NCBI GenBank assembly: GCA_003551325.1
Contig: PUMK01000023.1
Location: 1-5,020 of the forward strand
DNA length: 5,020 bases
Reading direction: 5' to 3'
Source: Candidatus Acetothermia bacterium
Lineage (GTDB): Bacteria > Bipolaricaulota > Bipolaricaulia > Bipolaricaulales > Bipolaricaulaceae
Below are positions 1 through 5,020 of the stretch, piece by piece (positions within the stretch are counted from its first letter, which is position 1; every line of letters begins with the position of its first letter). The translations under genes were made by a program, and so were the position numbers. The notes beneath the pieces are model-generated. The model ran no database searches and was not told the origin of the DNA. It saw only the letters and a list, made by a program, of their open reading frames with translations.

Positions 1-106
1 CCTCGTACCACAGCTCTACCCCCGCGTAGCCGTAATCACGAGCGAGTGCGATGCCGTCCAGAAGTGGGCATCCGCCGAACAAGCGCGAAGACACGGCGAA
101 CCTCAA
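1..106 (-). CDS. Sugar phosphate isomerase/epimerase-like TIM-barrel protein, N-terminal fragment
   Basis: Only about the first 35 codons are present; the gene continues past base 1. The translation from TTG at 106-104 begins (M)RFAVSSRLFGGCPLLDG and continues IALARDYGYAGVELWYE. This is the beta1 strand, loop, helix alpha1 and 'GYxGVELW' beta2 typical of the xylose-isomerase-like TIM-barrel (AP endonuclease family 2) superfamily, whose members isomerise or epimerise sugars and sugar derivatives in the cytoplasm, usually with a divalent metal. I chose TTG because it supplies the complete beta1 strand and overlaps the upstream regulator stop as TTGA, a coupling arrangement. An AAAGG sequence lies about 10 bases upstream. 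The alternative is GTG at 94-92, with GAGG 6 bases upstream, but it would lose most of beta1. Superfamily assignment is fairly firm. The substrate cannot be told, because the metal ligands and active site lie outside the window. Confidence 0.72.
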   Translation of the reverse strand, partial: MRFAVSSRLFGGCPLLDGIALARDYGYAGVELWYE

Positions 107-831
107 GGCGAACCAGCCTTTCCCTCGAACACGACTTCGTGGACCAGCGTGTAGTGGTCCGCAAACTCGCGATCGATGCGTTCATAATCCCGGTCGCGGA
201 TGGCGGCGACTACGCGCTCGTGGAAGGCCAGAGACCGGCGTAGGTAGTCCAGCTCTTGCTCGGAGAGGATGCCATATGCCTTGAGACGTCGCCACTCCTT
301 GCGGTTCATCAGCAGGAAAAGCTGGGTCATCTGATCCGTTACGATGCTGTTCCCACATGCTTCGGCGACGGCGAGGTGGAAACGACGATCGCTTCTTGAG
401 TACGCCGGGCGGTTGTGGTTGGCGACAGCTTTTCGCATGGCGTCCAGTGCAGCGGCGATCCTGTCGAAATCTGCGATGGTGGCTTTCCTGGCAGCCAGCT
501 TGGCGACCGAGGGTTCGATCAACTGCTGCCACTCGAAGATCTCCTCGGGATCGTCGCTGTTGTCAAGGAGGGAAAGGGCTCGGGAGAGCAATTCGCGCTG
601 AACGGACTTGGTGTAGGTGCCCGATCCATGCCGACGTTCCACAATGCCTTCCATCGTCAAGACCGCGAGGGCTTCTCGCACCGATGTACGGCTCACGCCC
701 GTCACTTCGCACAGTTCGCGCTCCGGCGGTAGCCTGGTGCCAACCGGAAACTGGCCTTCGAGAAGCGCCGTGACAAGATGCTCAAGAACGAGGAGCGACT
801 TCCGTGTGTCCCCTGTTCGGCCAGCTCGCAT
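103..831 (-). CDS. GntR-family transcriptional regulator, FadR subfamily (FCD domain)
   Basis: A 242-residue DNA-binding regulator of the usual FadR-subfamily length. Residues ~12-75 form the GntR winged helix-turn-helix, with LPPERELCEVTGVSRTSVRE, then the wing EGIVERRHGSGTY. Residues ~95-232 form the all-helical FCD ligand-binding domain. Candidate metal or ligand residues are D148 and H152 (SDRRFHLAVAEACGN), H204 (AFHERVVAAIRDRD) and H226 (ADHYTLV), matching the Asp/His pattern of metal-binding FCD domains. Such proteins usually repress carbohydrate, hexuronate or organic-acid genes and release DNA on binding a small acid. The start is ATG at 831: AAGGGAGGG lies just upstream, and the upstream in-frame ATG at 891 would put coding sequence over the promoter and operator. 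The gene runs directly into a sugar-isomerase-like gene with a 4-base overlap, so it probably controls its own operon. The effector is unknown. Confidence 0.93.
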   Translation of the reverse strand: MRAGRTGDTRKSLLVLEHLVTALLEGQFPVGTRLPPERELCEVTGVSRTSVREALAVLTMEGIVERRHGSGTYTKSVQRELLSRALSLLDNSDDPEEIFEWQQLIEPSVAKLAARKATIADFDRIAAALDAMRKAVANHNRPAYSRSDRRFHLAVAEACGNSIVTDQMTQLFLLMNRKEWRRLKAYGILSEQELDYLRRSLAFHERVVAAIRDRDYERIDREFADHYTLVHEVVFEGKAGSP

Positions 832-835
832 GCTG

Positions 836-844
836 CCCTCCCTT
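836..844 (-). promoter_or_regulatory. Ribosome binding site that fixes the regulator start
   Basis: The minus strand reads AAGGGAGGG followed by CAGC and then ATG at 831. This is a strong Shine-Dalgarno match at normal spacing. It supports the 242-residue start over the 20-codon longer ATG at 891, which lies inside the promoter spacer. Confidence 0.85.
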
Positions 845-850
845 GAGAAA

Positions 851-873
851 TGGTATTCATCATACCAATACCA
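851..873 (-). promoter_or_regulatory. Probable operator for the GntR/FadR-type regulator (autoregulation)
   Basis: On the minus strand the site reads TGGTAT, TGGTAT, GATGA, ATACCA. The inner TGGTAT (867-862) and ATACCA (856-851) form a perfect 6-base inverted repeat around a 5-base spacer, and an extra direct copy of TGGTAT (873-868) abuts it. FadR-subfamily operators are typically TGGT/ACCA-type palindromes; the half-site here matches that of the E. coli hexuronate regulators UxuR/ExuR (TTGGTATACCAA), which have no spacer of this kind. The site lies just downstream of the predicted -10 and upstream of the ribosome binding site, a position where bound repressor would block transcription. That this regulator binds here is inference from position and half-site type. 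Confidence 0.72.
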
Positions 874-877
874 AGGG

Positions 878-907
878 ACTCTACCACGCATCCCGCCCGG
901 GGGTCAA
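878..907 (-). promoter_or_regulatory. Predicted sigma-70-type promoter of the regulator-isomerase operon
   Basis: The minus strand has TTGACC (907-902, 5 of 6 to TTGACA), an 18-base spacer, then TAGAGT (883-878, 4 of 6 to TATAAT). The transcription start would fall near 870, immediately before or within the operator repeats, leaving a leader of about 40 bases that contains the ribosome binding site. TATGAT (863-858 area, inside the operator) could be an alternative -10, but it lacks a good -35. Confidence 0.5.
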
Positions 908-1201
908 GGGTCAGAAATACGAGAAAGGGTGGAGCACTCCAGATTGTGCCGAGGGAAAGCGGGAGCCCCATAGGCATGTGCCTAGCGGACTGCGTCACGT
1001 GCACGCGAGCCTCAGTGGTGATCGAGCACGGTAGCTCCTTGCACAGTGAGCTTGCGGTTTGCAAGGGCATGGGCGTCAGGGCTGTACTTGAGAGCTCCGC
1101 GAAGCACCTGTGCAGCGAGCCGGGCCTACGGTAGACCCAACGCCAGGAGAGCTGCGAACATTGGCCATCGCATCAGTCAGGCGACTCCCTCACGCGTTCG
1201 G
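892..1201. other. Gap between protease and regulator; mostly no recognisable gene
   Basis: Both flanking genes are on the minus strand. Near the regulator the gap contains the -35 element. Near the protease it contains the interrupted 54-codon frame. A short imperfect palindrome, GGGcCTAC-G-GTAGaCCC, sits at 1122-1138. I see no tRNA-like cloverleaf, no repeat array, and no clear hairpin with a T-run that would terminate the protease transcript. Other open frames here, on both strands, have compositions like random GC-rich translation. Confidence 0.5.
1012..1173 (-). pseudogene. Possible decayed small secreted-protein reading frame with in-frame TAG
   Basis: Beginning 28 bases after the protease stop, the minus strand has ATG (1173-1171) preceded by GAGGGAG at about 11 bases. 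It encodes MRWPMFAALLALGLP and is then stopped by TAG at 1128-1126. Reading through the stop in the same frame continues ARLAAQVLRGALKYSPDAHA and LANRKLTVQGATVLDHH before TGA at 1014-1012, 54 codons in all. The start resembles a signal peptide (short basic n-region, Ala/Leu core, possible Ala-x-Ala-like site just after the TAG). I recognise no family for the remainder, and the frame is short enough to occur by chance. It could be a broken gene, a sequencing error at the TAG, or simply noncoding. Confidence 0.2.
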
Positions 1202-3448
1202 TCAGCGTACCACGAGCAGTCGTTCGACGCGTGAGCGCTCAGTGTGGCCCTCGGTGGCATGGACTTCGACCCAGTAGAGGTAGATGCCACCAGCGACGAG
1301 CCGGCCGAGATTGTCCTGGAGGTTCCACTGGTAGCTGGGTCCGGGTTGCCAGCCGCTGTCGTAGACGAGACCTCCGGCAAGGTCGTGTACCCGAAGGCGC
1401 AGCTCACGCACGTCTATGCCGAGGGCGGAGAACTGGGTGGTTCCGCCCTCTAAGACCGGGTTGGGGGCAGCCACTGCAACCACCGTCAGCCCTCCTTCTT
1501 CGGCGCCGATGTGGAGTGAGGTGTCCCCGGTCACGGGGGCTCGGTTGACGGTGCCGGAGAGGGTGTAGGTCCCCCCGGGAACGTCATGGGGCACGGTGAG
1601 CGTGTAGCGTACGGTCCTTGTCTCCCCGGGTGTGATCACGGGCCACCGCCAGATGAGCGTGTCGCCCTCCTGCTCATGGCTGGCACCGTCGTTGTTCACC
1701 GCAACGCCGGTAAGCCCTTCCGGGAGTCTCTCCCGGAGCTCGAGTCCGCCCACTTGGGTTGCTGGCATGTATACCGTGATTTCCACGGTCGTCTTGTCCC
1801 CAGGTAGGAGAGGAGCACTGTCGGAGACGGTGAGGCTCCGTGTGGCACGGGCTTGTTCGACGAACACGCGCAGGCGCCCCAGTCCGTACACCGGGTCTGG
1901 TCCAGGGTCCCCGAGATCCACCGCCCCGCGCACGAGACGCTCCCGGAGCTCGTCGTGCGGAAGCTGTCCCCCAGACTCCCTGGCCTGGGAGAGGAGCAAT
2001 GCCGCTGCGCCGGCGACGTGCGGGGCGGCAGCTGAGGTCCCCCAGAACTGAGGGAAGGCGAAGTTCGTGACCCCATCGAGCGCGGTGAGGTCCGGCTTCA
2101 GGCGGCCATCGTTCGTTGGTCCCTGGGAACTGTAAGGTTGCTGAGGGCCCGTATACCAGTTGGGAAGACCGATCGCCCCAACGGTGACGACTTCGTCTGC
2201 GTTACCCGGGGCAAGGATGCTTGAGGAGGGGACATGCGGTTCGAGCGGATGGCCCAAGCTGAACAGCTCGATCGGAACAGGTTCCGGTGCTCGATGGGCA
2301 CGTACGCGCACGGTGTAACGGCCCCGCTCGGTGGCCAGGTGCCGCACGAACTCGGTGGGGGGTGCAGTTCCGAGCTGACGGGTCTTTGACACAGCGACCG
2401 TGTTGCCCTGTGGGTCAAGAAGGTAGAGATCGAGGTCCGAGGTGGCCCTTGGCCACTCATCCCAAGTGAGCGCAACCTCAATGAGCCCGGGGAACTCGAC
2501 CGTGAGGGCGAGTTCCGTTACCCCTGGGGTGAACGAAAGCCAGCCTGCGGAGTCGATCGTCGGTGTGCCGAGCCAGTGCTGGGTAGCATGGTTCCCTGCG
2601 GCGTTCACCCAGAGGATCCCCGCTGACGTGGCCGTGCGCGCGATGTCGGCGATCCCACCCGTCCCATCGCCGAAGCTCGTGTTCACCCAGCCGGCCGCAT
2701 GCACGATGATGTCCACGCCCTTCAGCGTGCAGTCGAGCACCGCCTGTGCCAGATCGACCTCGTCAGCGATCCGTGCGAAGTGGAGCTCCGCCATCGGCGC
2801 CATGTTGTGCGCCACCTGGGCAACGGCTGTGCCGTGCGGCCCGCCCTGCTCAAGCCCGTCACCCGTGTAGTCACGGGTCCACGCGATCGCCCGGGGATGG
2901 AGTTCCCCCACGCGCTGTGCTTGGGTCAGGCCTCCAAAGCCAACGTCGATGATCGCAATGCGGACTCCTTGGCCAAGGACACCCTTGGCGTGGAACAGGC
3001 TGGCCCCGAGGAGCGTCACCCCCTCGGAGACGAGCCTCGGTTGGGGGACCTCCAGCGGCACCGGCCTATGCGGTGGGCGGATGTACGCAACGTCTGGAGT
3101 CTCGGAAGCTTGAACCAAGGCACTGATGGGAAGCCACGCCTTGGTGAATCCCGCGAACCCTCCCTCCACCGTGCCCCCAAGTGCGGTGAGATCGGAGGTG
3201 ATCGATCGATCCTCTGCGTGTTCGACAACGGTGAGCACGCGCCCGTCACGCACCTCGACACCTTTGGGAGCCAGCGTTGTGGCGTGGTCGATGTCCAGGG
3301 CCACGAGCTCCCGGAGTGGCCAGGCAAGCCTTGGGTGACCACCCAGTACATGCGGCCCGCTCAGGAAGGCAAGGCCCACGAGCCACACCACACACAGGAG
3401 CGCGACCTTGATCGTCCGCAAGGGTCCTCTCATGGGGAAGCACTTCAT
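1202..3448 (-). CDS. Secreted subtilisin-like (S8) serine protease with inserted beta-sandwich and C-terminal beta domains
   Basis: A 748-residue predicted exported peptidase. Residues ~6-36 form a signal sequence (MRGPLRTIK, then hydrophobic VALLCVVWLVGLAFL). Residues ~60-130 resemble an I9-type prodomain ending DVAYIRPP. The catalytic triad is D168 (IAIIDVGFGG), H205 (GGPHGTAVAQV) and S472 (GTSAAAPHVAGAAALL), with oxyanion Asn N282 (WVNAAGN). Between N282 and S472 an inserted beta-sandwich (~295-405, with TWDEWPRATSDLDLYLLDPQG) precedes APGNADEVVTVGA and SSQGPTNDGRLKPDL. After the protease, ~538-650 is an Ig-like/DUF11-type beta domain (LRERLPEGLTGVAV). The last ~90 residues (APNP, RLRVHDLAGGLVYDSGW, GGIYLYWVEV) resemble a FlgD-like or sorting-type tail. 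The start is uncertain: ATG at 3448 or 3433 both keep the signal peptide and neither has a strong ribosome site. The ATG at 3523 lies in the catalase terminator and is unlikely. The general peptidase call is firm; the natural substrate is unknown. Confidence 0.93.
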   Translation of the reverse strand: MKCFPMRGPLRTIKVALLCVVWLVGLAFLSGPHVLGGHPRLAWPLRELVALDIDHATTLAPKGVEVRDGRVLTVVEHAEDRSITSDLTALGGTVEGGFAGFTKAWLPISALVQASETPDVAYIRPPHRPVPLEVPQPRLVSEGVTLLGASLFHAKGVLGQGVRIAIIDVGFGGLTQAQRVGELHPRAIAWTRDYTGDGLEQGGPHGTAVAQVAHNMAPMAELHFARIADEVDLAQAVLDCTLKGVDIIVHAAGWVNTSFGDGTGGIADIARTATSAGILWVNAAGNHATQHWLGTPTIDSAGWLSFTPGVTELALTVEFPGLIEVALTWDEWPRATSDLDLYLLDPQGNTVAVSKTRQLGTAPPTEFVRHLATERGRYTVRVRAHRAPEPVPIELFSLGHPLEPHVPSSSILAPGNADEVVTVGAIGLPNWYTGPQQPYSSQGPTNDGRLKPDLTALDGVTNFAFPQFWGTSAAAPHVAGAAALLLSQARESGGQLPHDELRERLVRGAVDLGDPGPDPVYGLGRLRVFVEQARATRSLTVSDSAPLLPGDKTTVEITVYMPATQVGGLELRERLPEGLTGVAVNNDGASHEQEGDTLIWRWPVITPGETRTVRYTLTVPHDVPGGTYTLSGTVNRAPVTGDTSLHIGAEEGGLTVVAVAAPNPVLEGGTTQFSALGIDVRELRLRVHDLAGGLVYDSGWQPGPSYQWNLQDNLGRLVAGGIYLYWVEVHATEGHTERSRVERLLVVR

Positions 3449-3524
3449 GGCCACGCCATGATAGCGGAGGGTTGTGATCTGTGCGATGGGTTCAGGGAAT
3501 TGGGATGTTGGCCTGTGGCCCAAG
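3449..3524 (-). other. Short leader region before the protease gene
   Basis: These 76 bases lie between the catalase terminator and the chosen protease start and should contain the protease promoter. A -10-like TATCAT occurs at 3463-3458 on the minus strand, but no convincing -35 lies 16-18 bases upstream. No good Shine-Dalgarno sequence precedes either candidate ATG. If TATCAT is used, the mRNA would begin within a few bases of the ATG at 3448, making it nearly leaderless; this is conjecture. Confidence 0.25.
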
Positions 3525-3550
3525 GAGGGCGGGCCAGAAGGCCCGCCCTC
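3525..3550 (-). terminator. Hairpin terminator downstream of the catalase
   Basis: GAGGGCGGGCC and GGCCCGCCCTC form a perfect 11-base-pair, very GC-rich stem around a 4-base loop (TTCT on the minus strand). It begins 20 bases after the catalase stop. The following minus-strand bases are CTTGGG, so there is no proper U-tract, and termination efficiency is less certain than for a textbook intrinsic terminator. Its position between the catalase stop and the protease start separates the two genes into different transcripts. Confidence 0.75.
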
Positions 3551-3570
3551 TCGGGTTCATGGGAGGGCCC

Positions 3571-5013
3571 CTACAGGGCTTGAGCGATGCCGTCGGCGTA
3601 GGCCTTGTCGGCCCTGCGGAAGTGCTCGAGCATCTTCTCCTGGATGGCCTTCGGCGTGTTTCTGAGCGAGCCTGCGATGGCCTTGACCAGGCGATCCTTC
3701 TCGTCGGGGGGTAGTAGCCGGTAGAGATTCCCCGGCTGGACGTAGTCGTCGTCGACGCCGCGCTTCTGCTCATACCGGCCGGCGTCGCCGGAGATCTTGA
3801 GCGGTGGCTCGCGGTACGCAGGGTTCGCCTCGGGACCGCCAAAGCTGTTGGGTTCGTAGTTAGGCGAGGCGCCTCCGTTATCGTCGAAGCGCATTAAGCC
3901 GTCCCTCTGGTAGTTGTGGGGTTTCGTCGCCCGCGGAGCGTTGGGCGGCAGGTGTTCGAAGTTGACACCGAGCCGATATCGATGTGCATCGGCGTAGGCG
4001 AACAGTCGTGCTTGGAGCATCTTGCACGGGGAGAAGGAGAGCCCTGGTGGTACGTTGGCTGGCGAGAACGCCGCCTGTTCGATGTCGACGAAGTAGTTGG
4101 CGGGGTTGCGGTTGAGCTCGAGAACACCGACCTCGATGAGTGGGTAGTCGCCGTGCGGCCACACTTTGGTCAGGTCGAACGGGTTCCATCGGTAGGTGGC
4201 TGCCTCCTCCTCAGGCATGACCTGCACGAACAGTGTCCACTTAGGACGTTCCCCAGCGGCGATCATGTCGAACAGCTGGCGGGTGTGGTAGTCCGGATCT
4301 GAGCCGGCGAGCCGGCTGGCCTCGTTCTCCATCATGTTCTTGATGCCCTGCTGGGTCTTGAAGTGGAATTTGACCCAGAAGCGCTCATTGGCGGCGTTGA
4401 TCATGCTGAATGTGTGGCTTCCGTAGCCGTTCATGAACGGGATTCCTGCGGGGAGTCCTCGGTCGGAGAACAGGATTGTCACCTGGTGAAGCGCCTCGGG
4501 CACTTGGGACCAGAAGTCCCGTTGCGGTGCGTCGGCCTTGATGTTCGTCTGGGGGTCGCGCTTCTGGGTGTGGATGAAGTCGGGGAACTTGATCGCGTCG
4601 CGGATGAAGAAGACCGGCGTGTTGTTCCCCACGAGGTCCCAGTTTCCCTCCTCCGTGCAAAACTTGAGGGCGAAGCCACGCACGTCGCGCACGGTGTCCG
4701 CAGAGCCCTTCTCCCCAGCGACAGTGGAGAACCGTCCCAAGACCTCGGTCTTCCTCCCGATCTGTCCGAAGAGCTTGGCCTTTGTGTACTTCGTGATGTC
4801 GTGGGTTACGGTGAATGTACCGAAGGCACCCGCGGCCTTGGCATGCACCACGCGCTCCGGAATCCTCTCCCGGTTGAAATGGGCAAGCTTCTCCAGGAGA
4901 TGGTGGTCCTGGAGAAGTGTGGGGCCGCGTTCACCAGCCGTCAACGAGGTCTGGTTGTCATCCACAGGGATGCCCGCGGCCGTGGTCAGCTGCTTGCGGT
5001 CCTCTTCCTTCAT
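3571..5013 (-). CDS. katA: Monofunctional haem catalase (small-subunit, clade 3-like)
   Basis: A 480-residue cytoplasmic enzyme that converts two hydrogen peroxide molecules to water and oxygen. All core residues are visible. H57 ([14 protein letters not shown]) and N130 ([11 protein letters not shown]) are the distal-pocket residues, F143 packs on the haem, and Y340 ([14 protein letters not shown]) is the proximal haem ligand. They correspond to bovine H75, N148, F161 and Y358 at a constant offset of 18. The bovine NADPH contacts H194, R203, K237 and H305 are also kept, as H176, R185, K219 and H287, suggesting NADPH binding. The length fits small-subunit catalases and excludes the ~750-residue large-subunit class, which has an added C-terminal domain. 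The protein ends GIAQAL-stop and is intact. The start at 5013 gives a normal N-terminus, but only 7 bases lie upstream, so its ribosome site, promoter and any OxyR/PerR site are outside the window. It appears to form its own transcript. Confidence 0.97.
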   Translation of the reverse strand: MKEEDRKQLTTAAGIPVDDNQTSLTAGERGPTLLQDHHLLEKLAHFNRERIPERVVHAKAAGAFGTFTVTHDITKYTKAKLFGQIGRKTEVLGRFSTVAGEKGSADTVRDVRGFALKFCTEEGNWDLVGNNTPVFFIRDAIKFPDFIHTQKRDPQTNIKADAPQRDFWSQVPEALHQVTILFSDRGLPAGIPFMNGYGSHTFSMINAANERFWVKFHFKTQQGIKNMMENEASRLAGSDPDYHTRQLFDMIAAGERPKWTLFVQVMPEEEAATYRWNPFDLTKVWPHGDYPLIEVGVLELNRNPANYFVDIEQAAFSPANVPPGLSFSPCKMLQARLFAYADAHRYRLGVNFEHLPPNAPRATKPHNYQRDGLMRFDDNGGASPNYEPNSFGGPEANPAYREPPLKISGDAGRYEQKRGVDDDYVQPGNLYRLLPPDEKDRLVKAIAGSLRNTPKAIQEKMLEHFRRADKAYADGIAQAL

Positions 5014-5020
5014 CGTGGCC

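Noticed and set aside
832..891. Longer 262-residue version of the regulator
   Set aside because: The extra 20 residues are encoded by the operator, -10 and spacer region, do not resemble GntR N-termini, and the internal ATG has a strong ribosome site.
702..1070. 122-residue minus-strand frame covering the regulator start, promoter and gap
   Set aside because: It overlaps the well-supported regulator N-terminus in another frame and crosses its promoter and operator. There is no ribosome site or domain-like pattern.
850..1134. 94-residue plus-strand frame across the gap
   Set aside because: It starts inside the operator and has irregular composition with scattered Cys and Arg, no ribosome site and no family resemblance.
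1122..1138. Imperfect palindrome GGGcCTAC-G-GTAGaCCC as a terminator or operator
   Set aside because: The centre is one base, too tight for a stable hairpin loop, one pair is mismatched, no T-run follows on either strand, and no second copy was seen. I could not support a function.
2699..3583. 294-residue open frame on the plus strand, antisense to the protease
   Set aside because: It lies wholly opposite the N-terminal half of the protease, whose catalytic motifs are unmistakable. Its translation has no recognisable domain, and long antisense frames are expected in GC-rich coding DNA.
3571..5013. Catalase as part of one operon with the protease
   Set aside because: They are in the same direction, but an 11-base-pair perfect hairpin lies between them and the functions are unrelated, so a separate transcript is more likely.
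1..5020. CRISPR array, insertion sequence, tRNA, phage or defence genes
   Set aside because: No spaced direct repeats, transposase motifs, terminal inverted repeats or tRNA-like sequence were seen. The intact genes are ordinary metabolic, regulatory and proteolytic families.

Overview
No previously undescribed system is evident here. The window is GC-rich bacterial DNA in which every gene I can support lies on the minus strand. Read in the direction of transcription (high to low coordinates), the order is: a monofunctional haem catalase (3571-5013), a strong hairpin terminator (3525-3550), a large secreted subtilisin-like (S8) protease (1202-3448), a roughly 370-base gap (832-1201), a GntR/FadR-subfamily repressor (103-831), and the first ~35 codons of a sugar-phosphate isomerase/epimerase-like TIM-barrel protein that runs off the left edge (1-106).

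The window falls into three apparently independent transcription units. The catalase is closed by its own terminator. The protease has an N-terminal signal sequence, an I9-like prodomain, a catalytic domain carrying an inserted beta-sandwich, and two C-terminal beta domains, so it is predicted to act outside the cytoplasm. The regulator and isomerase are translationally coupled: the regulator stop and the best isomerase start overlap as TTGA. They share one promoter (878-907), which carries TGGTAT/ATACCA operator half-sites just downstream of the predicted start of transcription. This looks like an autoregulated carbohydrate or sugar-acid utilisation operon whose remaining genes lie beyond base 1.

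The gap between protease and regulator holds that promoter and operator. It also holds a 54-codon reading frame that begins like a signal peptide but is cut by an in-frame TAG; this may be a decayed or misread small secreted-protein gene.

Taxonomy is only weakly indicated. The FlgD-like C-terminal tail on the protease, which is of the general kind common in Bipolaricaulota, Bacteroidota-related and other deep-branching or metagenomic phyla, together with high GC, suggests an uncultured environmental bacterium. A firm assignment is not possible from this sequence. The points most worth a second look are the operator architecture, the TTG start of the isomerase, the interrupted small reading frame, and the domain layout of the protease.
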